DNA of 64,000 nucleotides from Rothia dentocariosa ATCC 17931 (GCF_000164695.2 NC_014643.1:2418001-2482000); one strand, 5' to 3'. Shown: positions 28,050-37,102, numbered from the stretch's first letter. The notes: generated by a model not told the origin, from the sequence alone. Translations and numbers: made by a program.

Positions 28050-28985
28050 CTATGGACGCTTCCGAATAATCAGTACAGCAATAGCACCGATAATAGCAAC
28101 GCCAAGCACAGATACGCCCAACCATGGGAATTCCTGCCCGTACGTTACCGTTGTGTTGCTGGTTTTATGGCTATCTGCCTGTGTCTTTGCGGAGCTAGAG
28201 GCCGACGCGCTGCTCTTCGCACTGCTGGATGCAGAGGGGCTGGCGGTCTTCTTCTGTTCGCCCTTGTTAGTGTTCTGGTCGTTTTTCTGATCGGAGGAAT
28301 CTTTATTCCCGCCCTCGTCAGCCTCAGCGTTCAAACGATCATACTCTTCTTTAGAGATAGGGTTGCCATCAGCATCAAGATAGACGGTCTCTTGCTCAGA
28401 TGAACTACCGTCCTGTGCCGAGTTACCGCCGTTATCTTCGGAACCATTATTACCCGAACCTTCAGATCCGGCGTTATTGTTGGACGAAGAATCGGAGCCG
28501 CCCTTAGAGGACCCTCCGTTATTTGACGAGCCGCCATTATTGCCGCCCCCGTTATCGGATTCTCCAACGGTAAATACAGGGCTCTTATTGGTGGTACCTG
28601 GTTCCTGTCCCATCTTTTTTCCGTTGGCATCGTATTTAGCTGCACCGGGCGCCAAAAAACGCAAAGTATGTTCTCCAGAGCCAACGGATTCTGGTAAAAC
28701 AAAGGATCCGTTCAGATTACCCTTGCTATCAGCCTGTTGCTGATGTACACGACCTTCATCGTCGATCTTGACCGTCACGGTAGAGTTGGGTGGAAAACCG
28801 GATAGCGTAAAGTTCACTACTCCGCCGGGAGTCACATGAGGACTTACAGTTGAGCTAGTTCCTGGAGAGTTGTTAGATGCACCTCCGGGTGGGATCGCAT
28901 TCGCAGCTCCCATCCCCAGGCCAAGACTAAGGGATATTGCCGCGCAGGCAGTGAGCGCCTTTGATACTGTCTTTGTGGTTCGCAT
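28050..28985 (-). CDS. secreted surface protein with C-terminal membrane anchor, unknown family
   Basis: A 311-residue protein with a Sec signal (ending near AANA), a domain of about 100 residues with beta-sandwich character (PGGVVNFTLSGFPPNSTVTV, then SGEHTLRFLAPG), a Ser/Gly/Asn-rich linker of about 100 residues, an Ala/Ser-rich stretch and a terminal membrane helix followed by RKRP. No LPXTG motif is present, so it is membrane- rather than sortase-anchored. It lies between the importer permeases and the larger surface protein, on the same strand, which suggests a role in siderophore or iron capture at the envelope. I do not recognise the domain. Confidence 0.8.
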   Translation of the reverse strand: MRTTKTVSKALTACAAISLSLGLGMGAANAIPPGGASNNSPGTSSTVSPHVTPGGVVNFTLSGFPPNSTVTVKIDDEGRVHQQQADSKGNLNGSFVLPESVGSGEHTLRFLAPGAAKYDANGKKMGQEPGTTNKSPVFTVGESDNGGGNNGGSSNNGGSSKGGSDSSSNNNAGSEGSGNNGSEDNGGNSAQDGSSSEQETVYLDADGNPISKEEYDRLNAEADEGGNKDSSDQKNDQNTNKGEQKKTASPSASSSAKSSASASSSAKTQADSHKTSNTTVTYGQEFPWLGVSVLGVAIIGAIAVLIIRKRP

Positions 28986-29023
28986 GAGTTTCCTCTTCTG
29001 TGCGACTAGTGGTAATTTATACC

Positions 29024-29058
29024 GGTTCCCTCCCCCACCGACGGTGTGGGAGGGAACC
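29024..29058 (-). terminator. strong hairpin between the two surface-protein genes
   Basis: GGTTCCCTCCC and GGGAGGGAACC form an 11-base stem with an inner CACCG/CGGTG pairing. No T-run follows on the minus strand, so it may be an attenuator or an mRNA-stabilising hairpin rather than a full stop. Confidence 0.6.
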
Positions 29059-29104
29059 CTGATGTTTGAGATATTGTGTATATTTCCTCAGGTGTGAGAG
29101 GTGA

Positions 29105-31522
29105 TTACGCCCTCTTGCGGAAGGTTAGTGCAAGCACCAAGATAATCAGACCCGCTATAGAGAGCAACACGTTATTTGCATTGTTCGCGAACCAGCGCGA
29201 GAAGCCGCTAAGCTCAGCGCCAATGATATTGGGGGCGCTATTGCTGTCGGACTGTGTTGCCGCGGTAGTTGCATTGCCTTGGGTACCGTTTTTACCGGGC
29301 GCGGCCTTGGCCGTGTGAGTTTTCTTGGGTGCGCTCTTGGCGTGGGCACCGCTGTTACTACCGTTCTTTGCGGCAGCTTTAGCGCGTGCCTGCACACGGT
29401 TGATGAGCGTATCGTTTTCCAGTTCAGCAGCAGCCCCAAGAGAAGCCTGCTTCGTAATGGTGCCTTGACGGGCTGTAAAGTTGATTCCGGAGCTCTGGGT
29501 GGGAATAGGTGCCACAGAGCCATATCCTGATCCGTTGTTACCCGACCCGGCATCATAGCCGCCTGCGATTGAACCATTGTTAGAGGCGTGATTACTACTT
29601 ACAGGGGCTAACGTGGAGCCGTCAGCGCCAGCAATCGTAACGGACAACGTCACCGAATGCTGCTCGTCGCCCTTCTGTAAACTACCGGTCAGGAACGTGA
29701 TATCGTGAACGGTGCCCACGCCCCATTTATCGCTATTTGGGAACGGCAAAGTATAGGTAAAATTGCCATCAGCATCAGCCTGAATAATGGCCACAACACC
29801 ACGAGACGCATAGTCTTTACCGTTATAAACCACGGCACGGTCAAGTTTGATGTCACCGCTATCGTATTTAACGGCGATAACGCTATAGGGGCTCCATCCA
29901 GAACCGTTAACGACGATTCCCTGACCGTGGGTCACAGTCTTAGGACCGGTTACGGTAGCATTACCGTCGGACGCCGTCTGAGTCTCAACGACAGGGGCGG
30001 GATTAGGTGCAGGTGCGTTATTTTGTACACCCTGGTTCGCAGCCCCACCCTGATTATCTGCTGGGCTAGGCTGAGCGCCGGCGTTACCGTCTTTCTGATG
30101 ATCCTGTGCAGAAGGTTCAGTAGGTTGAGGCTCTAGTTTCTTGGTGTCATTAGCTGAAGGGTTACCTGGCTGCTGACCATTATCCTTTGGATCCTCGGCA
30201 GTGGCAGGAGCATCACCTATGGTCACCTTGAGAGTTGCCGAATGCTTCGCAGCGTTGCCCTTTTGCAAACTGCCACTCAGGAAATTAATCTCGTGCTGTG
30301 AACCATCCGTCCACTTCTCAAACCCGGTTGAATTCTCAGCGTTCGGGAACGGCAGCTTTGCGGTGAATGTACCATCAGGATTAGCCGTAACGACGGCTAC
30401 AACACCGCGTCCAGCCCAATCATTACCGTCATATGTTACGGGATTCGTAGACTTGACTTCACCGCCGTCGTACTTCACGGCGATCACAGAACCGGTACCG
30501 TCGGCATTCTTCCAGCCGGTACCGCTAACCTCGATTTCCTGACCATTTTTCGCGTATTTCACACCGGTCACGGTAACGCCGTCGGACTCAACAGTCTGCG
30601 AGTTCTCAGAAGCGGCAGGAGCAGGATTATTTTCTGCCGGTTGAGGAGCTGGTTTCTCATCTGCTTTAGGCTGCTTCTCTGCTTCGTTCTTAGCAGCGTC
30701 GTTAGCCTTGGGCTGTACCGGAGTTTCCTCAGCTTTAGGAGTTTCTTCTGCCTTCGGAGTATCAGCAGGAGTCTCATCCTTAGCTACCTCATCAGTCTGA
30801 GGCTGCTGTGCAGGCGTTTCTTCAGCCTTTGGAGCTTCTGCAGGGGCCTCATTCTTGGGGGTTTCTTTCACCTGAGGCTGTTCAGGAGTCTCCTCCTTTG
30901 GAGTTTCTTCTACCTTCGGAGTTTCGGCTGCCGGAGCTTCCTCGCTCACGGTCACCTTGTGAGTTGCTGAGTGCTGCTCATCCCCTTTCTGCAGACTGCC
31001 GCTCAGGAAATTAATCTCGTGTTCTGAGCCGACGGCCCAGTTAGCATTGGTGGGGAAAGGGATGGTTGTGGTGAAGTTACCGTTCGCGTCTGCCTTAATA
31101 ACCGCTATAACACCGCGTGCTGACAGATCCTTACCGTCGTGCGTCACCGGTTCTGTGGGTTTAACATTACCGCCATCATATTTCACAGCGATAAAGGTAT
31201 TAGCTCCCCACCCCGAGCCACTAATCTCAAGACCCTGACCGTTCTTAATAATCGCGGATCCGGTAACAGTAGCAGTATCGTTTGCTTTCGCGGCGGGTTG
31301 TTCTACCTTACCTTGAGGCATTCTCTCGTTGCCTTCACCCGGAACCTTCACAGCAGGATCCTGTGCCTGCACATTATTACCGGCTTGGGCGGGGGTAGCA
31401 TCCGGAGTTTGGCCCGGATCCTCAAGAGCGGTTGCGGGAGTTGTTACGCCGGGTGCAAGCAAAGCACCCGCAAGCGCTACCACGGCACTGTAGCGGGCGG
31501 CATGATGTGCGTGCTGTGTCAT
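29105..31522 (-). CDS. large surface protein with three repeats of an unknown domain
   Basis: An 805-residue protein. The ATG at 31522 gives a normal Sec signal (to about TPATA); an in-frame TTG at 31555 would add 11 residues. Three copies of a domain of about 110 residues lie near 84-190, 310-437 and 520-634. Each has NGQ-x-x-x-SGSGW, IAVKYDGG, a SRGVVAVI-like block, an LPFPN block and a final FLSGSLQKG. A Glu/Pro/Lys-rich linker with repeated EETPK-like units separates copies 1 and 2, and a Gln/Asn/Pro-rich one separates copies 2 and 3. A membrane helix and RKRA end the chain; no LPXTG is seen. It is not a recognisable HtaA or NEAT domain. Position within the siderophore locus suggests an envelope iron-capture role, which is inference. 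Confidence 0.85.
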   Translation of the reverse strand: MTQHAHHAARYSAVVALAGALLAPGVTTPATALEDPGQTPDATPAQAGNNVQAQDPAVKVPGEGNERMPQGKVEQPAAKANDTATVTGSAIIKNGQGLEISGSGWGANTFIAVKYDGGNVKPTEPVTHDGKDLSARGVIAVIKADANGNFTTTIPFPTNANWAVGSEHEINFLSGSLQKGDEQHSATHKVTVSEEAPAAETPKVEETPKEETPEQPQVKETPKNEAPAEAPKAEETPAQQPQTDEVAKDETPADTPKAEETPKAEETPVQPKANDAAKNEAEKQPKADEKPAPQPAENNPAPAASENSQTVESDGVTVTGVKYAKNGQEIEVSGTGWKNADGTGSVIAVKYDGGEVKSTNPVTYDGNDWAGRGVVAVVTANPDGTFTAKLPFPNAENSTGFEKWTDGSQHEINFLSGSLQKGNAAKHSATLKVTIGDAPATAEDPKDNGQQPGNPSANDTKKLEPQPTEPSAQDHQKDGNAGAQPSPADNQGGAANQGVQNNAPAPNPAPVVETQTASDGNATVTGPKTVTHGQGIVVNGSGWSPYSVIAVKYDSGDIKLDRAVVYNGKDYASRGVVAIIQADADGNFTYTLPFPNSDKWGVGTVHDITFLTGSLQKGDEQHSVTLSVTIAGADGSTLAPVSSNHASNNGSIAGGYDAGSGNNGSGYGSVAPIPTQSSGINFTARQGTITKQASLGAAAELENDTLINRVQARAKAAAKNGSNSGAHAKSAPKKTHTAKAAPGKNGTQGNATTAATQSDSNSAPNIIGAELSGFSRWFANNANNVLLSIAGLIILVLALTFRKRA

Positions 31523-31563
31523 CGTTATGTTCCGTTTCGTGTATAAGGTTTTCAAGCTCTTTC

Positions 31564-31593
31564 AAGACAGCCCCAGGGGCATGTTGCTGTCTT
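31564..31593 (-). promoter_or_regulatory. inverted repeat before the large surface-protein gene
   Basis: AAGACAGC and GCTGTCTT are 8-base arms about 40 bases upstream of the start codon. It may be a leader hairpin or an operator. Confidence 0.35.
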
Positions 31594-31651
31594 TCAAAAG
31601 CATTTTGTGTATCTTCAGCGTATTCGTCGTTGAGTATTCAAGAGCCTAGAT

Positions 31652-31678
31652 GCGGCACCTCCTCAAGCGAGGTGCCGC
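31652..31678 (-). terminator. hairpin after the siderophore-binding lipoprotein gene
   Basis: GCGGCACCTC and GAGGTGCCGC form a perfect 10-base stem with a 7-base loop, 15 bases past the lipoprotein stop. No T-run follows, so read-through into the surface-protein gene is possible. Confidence 0.6.
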
Positions 31679-31693
31679 GTCTAAAATCTAATC

Positions 31694-32767
31694 CTACTGT
31701 CCCTGATTATTGTTTTGATTTTCGAGTAGTTTGCTGCGAACATCCGCAACAATACCGTTCATCAACAGGGGACCACCGGTTGAGGTCCATTTAGAACCCT
31801 CAACCGTAATAATATGTTCGTTCTGGTAGGCTTTCAAATTCGTGAAGCCAGATGTGGCCTCTGCCTTCTTCAAAACTTCTGATGCACCATTGGCGCTAGC
31901 ATCACCTTGAACATTCGGGTTCTTCTGGCTTGCGCCACCCAAAGTACCGATAAACATGTAGTCTGCGTCAATATCCGAGAGGTTCTCCAAAGAGACCGGC
32001 TCTGAGTGACCCTGCCCTTCACGATCCTGTGCCGGGGGACGCTGCAGCCCCAAATCTGAAAGCACCTGACCGGCAGGGAGTTCCTTCAAGATCAGTGCGG
32101 GGCCGTTACCTGCCCAACGCACGATCGAGAAGGTCTTATCACCGTACAGAGGTTCTAGCTCCTTCTTGAGCTGCTCAGTAAGTTTTTCGTAGTCTTCCTC
32201 AACCTTCTTACCCTGGTCTACCAGGTTAAGAGCATCCGCTACCCTCTCAAAGTTGATGGTCCAATCACCGCCAGCGTATCCGGTATACACCACGGGAGCA
32301 ATATCCTGCAGAGTCTTGTATGCCTCTGAACGTTTATCCACGCCTGTGGAATCAGCCAGAATAAGGTCGGGCGTGAGGGAGGCAACCTTATCGTAGTTAA
32401 CCTCAGACACAGAACCGACAAGTGTAACGTCGTCTCCTACCTTATCTTTGAGGTAGTTAGGCACAGTCTGCTGACCGCGACCAGAAATAGCGCCTACAGG
32501 CTTAACACCAAGTGCGAGTACCGCGTCCAAAGTAGGTTCTGAGAGAACTACAACGCGCTGCGGTTTAGTAGGTACCGTAATTTCTTCCTCATCTACATTC
32601 TTAACGACGCGAGTCTCACTTTCGGGAGATTCCGAAGAGTCAGAAGTCGTAGATTCCTGGCTGCATGCTGCAAGTGTAAATGCAGTGCCCGAGGCAAGCG
32701 CCATACCTAGAAAGTTACGGCGATTTACCATGAATTGAGCTAGTGACGCTGGGTGTTCAAAAGACAT
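31694..32767 (-). CDS. ferric siderophore-binding lipoprotein (FecB/FepB family)
   Basis: A 357-residue substrate-binding protein that captures the ferric siderophore outside the membrane and delivers it to the FecCD-type permeases. The ATG has TTAGGAG six bases upstream. The signal contains a twin-arginine-like NRRNFLG and a lipobox LAAC (Cys 35). The mature protein has the class III binding-protein layout: PQRVVVLSEPTLDAVLALG, then DKVASLTPDLILAD, and a C-terminal lobe with SDIDADYMFIG. It is the first gene of the island in the direction of transcription and has an IdeR-like half-box at its promoter. Confidence 0.94.
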   Translation of the reverse strand: MSFEHPASLAQFMVNRRNFLGMALASGTAFTLAACSQESTTSDSSESPESETRVVKNVDEEEITVPTKPQRVVVLSEPTLDAVLALGVKPVGAISGRGQQTVPNYLKDKVGDDVTLVGSVSEVNYDKVASLTPDLILADSTGVDKRSEAYKTLQDIAPVVYTGYAGGDWTINFERVADALNLVDQGKKVEEDYEKLTEQLKKELEPLYGDKTFSIVRWAGNGPALILKELPAGQVLSDLGLQRPPAQDREGQGHSEPVSLENLSDIDADYMFIGTLGGASQKNPNVQGDASANGASEVLKKAEATSGFTNLKAYQNEHIITVEGSKWTSTGGPLLMNGIVADVRSKLLENQNNNQGQ

Positions 32768-32784
32768 ATTTCTCCTAAGACAAA

Positions 32785-32803
32785 TAAACTCTACCTAACC
32801 TTA
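32785..32803 (-). promoter_or_regulatory. IdeR/DtxR-type iron box (one good half) before the binding lipoprotein
   Basis: On the minus strand TAAGGTTAGGTAGAGTTTA matches the DtxR/IdeR consensus TTAGGTTAGSCTAACCTAA in its left half and centre but poorly in the right half. It ends 18 bases before the start codon, where a repressor would block initiation. Confidence 0.5.
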
Positions 32804-33008
32804 CCGTCATATATGCCCTACTTCAAGGAAAAACTCTCATGGTTAACGTTAAGAATCGTCAATCTTTTTACCGATATGTGGTTTTTTCATTGGAAATACA
32901 GGTTTTTTATAGTCATTGCATAAAGCTATAAAGACATTATGTCATCAAAAATATTTCACGCTTTAACCGTTTACAGCGTCACAATACGCGCACAATGCAC
33001 TCAAATTT

Positions 33009-33728
33009 TTAAGAACAACTGCATCCATCAGAGAGATTTATCCCGGTGTGAGGATGTGACCTCCACTTCTTTCGTACACTCTCTCCTAGAGAACGCAAAG
33101 CAGCAATCGCGGTCTGCGGATCTTCTGCCCCATACACCGAGCTGCCTGCAACGAAACAGTCCGCTCCGGCTTCCGCAGCTCGCACAATCGTTTCCTCCGT
33201 AATCCCGCCATCAACCTGAAGTCGCACCGGGATACCGGACCCTTCAAGCGCTGATGCGGCGCGACGGATTTTAGGCAAAGTGACATCAAGAAATTTCTGC
33301 CCGCCGAAGCCTGGTTCCACTGTCATAATCAGGAGCATATCTATTTCTGTAAGCAGATCGAGATATGGTTCTACGGCAGTTGCCGGGCGTAATGCCAACC
33401 CAGCTTTTGCCCCGGATTCTCGCAGAGTACGTGCCAGTTTAATAGGTGCGGTAGCCGCCTCCGCGTGGAAGGTTACCGATTCGCTGCCTACGTCGGCATA
33501 CTGGGGAGCCCAACGATCAGGATCATCAATCATCAAGTGCACGTCAAAAGGCACGGGCGAAACTTCGCGCAGACGCTTAACAACCGGAGGCCCCCACGTC
33601 AGATTTGGTACAAAGTGGTTATCCATCACGTCAATATGTGCCGCATCCGCAGTCGAAATGCGTTCTAACTCGTGCTGTAAATTTGCAAAGTCGGCAGAGA
33701 GTATAGACGGATTAATAGCAACAGACAT
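33009..33728 (-). CDS. rpe: ribulose-phosphate 3-epimerase
   Basis: Interconverts ribulose 5-phosphate and xylulose 5-phosphate in the pentose phosphate pathway. The 239-residue TIM barrel starts with [13 protein letters not shown] and shows [17 protein letters not shown] with metal and acid residues, [18 protein letters not shown] and the phosphate loop VDGGI. GAGGAGG lies just before the ATG. The last 20 residues are a non-conserved tail. It is the downstream gene of a run with rsmB, fmt and def. Confidence 0.96.
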   Translation of the reverse strand: MSVAINPSILSADFANLQHELERISTADAAHIDVMDNHFVPNLTWGPPVVKRLREVSPVPFDVHLMIDDPDRWAPQYADVGSESVTFHAEAATAPIKLARTLRESGAKAGLALRPATAVEPYLDLLTEIDMLLIMTVEPGFGGQKFLDVTLPKIRRAASALEGSGIPVRLQVDGGITEETIVRAAEAGADCFVAGSSVYGAEDPQTAIAALRSLGESVRKKWRSHPHTGINLSDGCSCS

Positions 33729-33809
33729 GAGAAAACCTCCTCAACATGACATACGGATATTCGGATAACAATAATCGCCGCACTAAAAATACGGTTGCAT
33801 TGCGCGATT

Positions 33810-35552
33810 CTAATTCTTACGGAAAAGTGCGAGGAACATAGCATCAGTACCATGAATATGCGGCCACAGCTGTGCAGTCGTTGATGCTTCATCAAGAATA
33901 TCTTCCTGACGAACCGAGGAGGATTTTTTAAGGCGCACCTGTGGACGATACCCGGGAGCCTTATCGCCCGCAAGAGCGCTTCGTCCTTCATCGCTCGGCA
34001 AGGCAACGCGTTGAAGTATCGACTGTGTATCCAGCAGACGCACTTTTCCAGTCTCCAGTATCTCCGCAACAATATTTTGAGTCTCAGCAGCATGCGGTGA
34101 GCAGGTTACATAAGCGATCACACCGCCAGGTCGCGTAACTTCACACGCAGCTTCCAGAAGCTGACGCTGCAGAGGCAGCAAATCGGCAATATCACGCGGG
34201 GATTTACGCCAGCGTGCCTCCGGACGCCTGCGAAGGGCGCCTAGCCCCGAGCAGGGAACATCAACCAGAACACGGTCAAATTTCTGTTCCGGCTCGATGC
34301 CCGCGGGTAACCGCTCAGCATTTTGTGCAAGCGTTTGGGATATCTCACGCCCGTCCCCGGTAAGAACAACGTACTCGTCGGGAGAAAGCGGACGTAAAGA
34401 TTGTGAAACCAGTTTTGCACGATGCGCTGCCGACTCATTCGCCACCACCCGAGCACCACGCTGCGCGCCCAAAGCCGCCAACAGTGCAGCCTTACCGCCC
34501 GGACCGGCACACAAATCAAGCCACGCAGAGTCTTGCCCTTCAAGAGGAGCTGCAGCAAGCGCGCGAGTAACCAGCTGCGAACCTACATCCTGTGCGCGCA
34601 CAGTACCCTCACGAACACTTTTCAACCTGCCTAAATCGCCAGCAGAATATAAAGCGGAGTCCTCCACCAGTTCGCCCTCTACCGCGCCTTTCTCGAAGGC
34701 TTCCTGCAGGTCGCCTATTCCGGGAAGTGCTATAAGGTTTACCACAGGTGCCTGGTTATCGGCCTCAAGAAGCTCCTGGATTTCGGCCGGAGACCTGCCA
34801 TGAGCCGCAAGCGCTTGGCGCATGGAACGCACAATCCAGGTTGGATGCGATTTTGCGAGCGCAAATTTTTCGGTGTCGTCCTTGGCATCAGCTTCCAGAC
34901 GGGCGTACCACTCCTCACGGCTACGCTCACTGACGCGTCGCAGCACCGCATTCACAAAGTTCGCGGGACCACCGCCGATCTGAGCACGGGCTAATGCGAC
35001 GCTTTGGTTAAGGGCTGCATGGGCAGGCACGCGCATACTCAAGAGCTGGTGAACGCCCATACGCAGTACAATCAACGTGGTTGTACCGATTTTCTCTAAC
35101 GGACGATCCGCACAATGCGCTAAAATGGCGTCGTAGGTGCCTTGGCTACGCAGGGTTCCGTAGGTGAGTTCGGTGGCAAAGCCCGCATCCCGATGGTCAA
35201 GATGATGGGCACGAATCGTGCCGGGCAACACGAGATTTGCGTAGGAGTCGTTTTGCGCTACCGCGTTGAGAACCTCAAATGCGACGAGGCGCGCGGGGTC
35301 TGCAGAGCGTGAGCGCTGTGAGGGCGCAGTCGCAGAGAACTCACGGGACGAAAGCTGCTTACGGTTGCGCTCATGCCCACTCTTATTGCGTTTGGAAGCA
35401 CCACCTCCGCCGCGTTTCATGCCATCGTGGGAGCGCTGGGCACGTTCGTTTCGGCGTTGTTCACTAGTCTTACCGTCAAATCGTTTCGATGATGTACCGC
35501 GATTTCGCGGATTCCGTGAGCCATTCTTATCGTTATAACGTCGCTCCGTCAT
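33810..35552 (-). CDS. rsmB: 16S rRNA m5C967 methyltransferase (RsmB/Fmu family)
   Basis: A 580-residue enzyme methylating a cytosine of 16S rRNA with SAM. The first 80 residues are basic and low in complexity. Then come a NusB-like RNA-binding domain (near AFEVLNAVAQNDSYANLVLP) and a Rossmann methyltransferase with the SAM loop DLCAGPGGKAALLAALG, the catalytic pair DVPCSGLGALRRRPEARW and YVTCSPH, both bearing the conserved Cys. The ATG overlaps the fmt stop by four bases, so translation is coupled. Confidence 0.93.
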   Translation of the reverse strand: MTERRYNDKNGSRNPRNRGTSSKRFDGKTSEQRRNERAQRSHDGMKRGGGGASKRNKSGHERNRKQLSSREFSATAPSQRSRSADPARLVAFEVLNAVAQNDSYANLVLPGTIRAHHLDHRDAGFATELTYGTLRSQGTYDAILAHCADRPLEKIGTTTLIVLRMGVHQLLSMRVPAHAALNQSVALARAQIGGGPANFVNAVLRRVSERSREEWYARLEADAKDDTEKFALAKSHPTWIVRSMRQALAAHGRSPAEIQELLEADNQAPVVNLIALPGIGDLQEAFEKGAVEGELVEDSALYSAGDLGRLKSVREGTVRAQDVGSQLVTRALAAAPLEGQDSAWLDLCAGPGGKAALLAALGAQRGARVVANESAAHRAKLVSQSLRPLSPDEYVVLTGDGREISQTLAQNAERLPAGIEPEQKFDRVLVDVPCSGLGALRRRPEARWRKSPRDIADLLPLQRQLLEAACEVTRPGGVIAYVTCSPHAAETQNIVAEILETGKVRLLDTQSILQRVALPSDEGRSALAGDKAPGYRPQVRLKKSSSVRQEDILDEASTTAQLWPHIHGTDAMFLALFRKN

Positions 35553-36490
35553 GAGAGCATTACCTTTCCTTCGGCGAGGTTGCTACCGAGACCGCGTGCC
35601 CAGGCGAGCGCGTCCATCATTTTTTTACCAGCAGGTTGTACACGTACCAGTTCTAAAGCGCCGTCCGCCGTACCCACATAGAGTTTTTTACCACGAAGTT
35701 CAAGCTGTCCAGGAGCCAAGGTACCGGCCTGATCGCTCAGACGCACACCGCCGATCTTAAGTCGGTTCCCCGAAAATTCACACCAGGCGCCAGGTTCCGG
35801 GGTTACTGCGCGAACTTGAGCAAGAATTTTGTGGGCGCTTTGGGTGAAATCTATGCGCGCATCGGCGTTGGTCACCTTTGCCGCGTAACTGACGGATTTG
35901 TCCTCGCGCTGCGCGGTTCCGGGCTCACCTGCCTCAAGCCGTACAAAGGTATTCGCCAACAGCTCTCCCCCGCTTTGCGCTAGACGTGTGAGAATGCTCC
36001 CGGCAGTATCGTCTTCCGTCACCAGCGTGGATTCTTCTTCGAAGACCGCGCCAGTATCCAACCCGGCTTCTAGAAGGAAGGTATTCGAGAAAATCTCGTT
36101 TTCTCCCGCCATGAGAGCACGCTGTACGGGTGCGGCCCCTCGCCACGCGGGCAGCTTCGAAAAGTGCAGATTAACCCAGCCGTAAGGAAGCATATCGAGC
36201 GCATGTTGCGGCAGAATTGTGCCATATGCGACCACGGCAGCAGCTTCGGCTCCCAGAGGGGCTATCTGCTGTTGGGTCTCCGGCAACCACCGGTTCGCTT
36301 TAACGATAGGCAGCCCGAGCTCTTCAGCGCGTTGTGCTACGGGCGAGGGGGTCAGGATGCGTTTTCGACCTACCGGCGCGTCCTCACGCGTGAGCACTCC
36401 AACCACCTGAACCCGCGGGGACTGGACAAGCGCATCGAGAGGGTGCACAGCGATCTCGGGGGTTCCCGCGTAGAGAATTTTGAGGGTCAT
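35549..36490 (-). CDS. fmt: methionyl-tRNA formyltransferase
   Basis: Formylates initiator Met-tRNA using 10-formyl-tetrahydrofolate. The 313 residues cover the N-terminal catalytic domain (LYAGTPEIAVHPLDAL; the active-site segment VNLHFSKLPAWRGAAPVQRAL, where most homologues have S-LLP-WRGA) and the C-terminal OB-like domain. AAGGAGG lies before the ATG. It sits between def and rsmB, the usual bacterial order, and acts with def, which later removes the formyl group. Confidence 0.97.
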   Translation of the reverse strand: MTLKILYAGTPEIAVHPLDALVQSPRVQVVGVLTREDAPVGRKRILTPSPVAQRAEELGLPIVKANRWLPETQQQIAPLGAEAAAVVAYGTILPQHALDMLPYGWVNLHFSKLPAWRGAAPVQRALMAGENEIFSNTFLLEAGLDTGAVFEEESTLVTEDDTAGSILTRLAQSGGELLANTFVRLEAGEPGTAQREDKSVSYAAKVTNADARIDFTQSAHKILAQVRAVTPEPGAWCEFSGNRLKIGGVRLSDQAGTLAPGQLELRGKKLYVGTADGALELVRVQPAGKKMMDALAWARGLGSNLAEGKVMLS

Positions 36491-36529
36491 GGGTGCCTCC
36501 TTAAACCTGGTGGAATACGGTAGGTATGT

Positions 36530-37102
36530 CTATGCTCTGAAGCTGCCTAGGGAGGCGCCGAAGCTTCCTCCAACCCGCATTGCTCGTTCGGCAGAGGTCT
36601 GCGCTGCCACCTTGTTGTAGTCTGCAGCTCGGATGGTGCGCATAACCCGTTTACGATCTTCGCCGACAAGGCGATCGATAAAGAGTTTGCCGTGAAGATG
36701 GTCGGTTTCGTGTTGGAGCATACGCGCAAATAGTCCTTCCCCTTCAAGCACTAGGGGCTTTCCCGTCTTGTCTACGCCTCTCACCCGTGCCCAGTTCATG
36801 CGCGGAGTATCTGATTTTATACCGGGTACCGACAGGCATCCTTCCCCTCCCTCTTGAGGCTCCGTTCCGGTCTCAAGTACGGGATTGATAATATATCCTT
36901 CGCGGCCGTCAATGCCGCCAAAGGTAAAAATTTGTTTGGAGATACCAATCTGAGGCCCAGCCAGCCCGACTCCCTCAACGTCGTACATGGTGTCAAGCAT
37001 ATCGTCGATCAGTTTGGCAAGCTCCCGATCAAAAACGGTGATAGGCTCACATTCGCTGCGAAGAACGGGGTCGCCTACGGTACGGATACTCAGAATTGTC
37101 AT
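36530..37102 (-). CDS. def: peptide deformylase
   Basis: A metalloenzyme of 190 residues removing the formyl group from nascent proteins. The three family motifs are all present: GLAGPQIG, EGCLSVPG with the metal-binding Cys, and QHETDHLHG with the two metal-binding His and the catalytic Glu. GGGAG precedes the ATG. It is 39 bases upstream of fmt in the same direction. Confidence 0.97.
   Translation of the reverse strand: MTILSIRTVGDPVLRSECEPITVFDRELAKLIDDMLDTMYDVEGVGLAGPQIGISKQIFTFGGIDGREGYIINPVLETGTEPQEGGEGCLSVPGIKSDTPRMNWARVRGVDKTGKPLVLEGEGLFARMLQHETDHLHGKLFIDRLVGEDRKRVMRTIRAADYNKVAAQTSAERAMRVGGSFGASLGSFRA

Noticed and set aside
30650..30960. Short direct repeats that might suggest a CRISPR or VNTR
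   Set aside because: They are degenerate codons for Glu/Pro/Lys/Thr in the stalk of the surface protein, with no regular spacers.
28050..31522. Sortase-anchored or HtaA/NEAT haem proteins
   Set aside because: No LPXTG-like motif is present before the terminal helices, and the repeat does not show the HtaA or NEAT sequence patterns I know.
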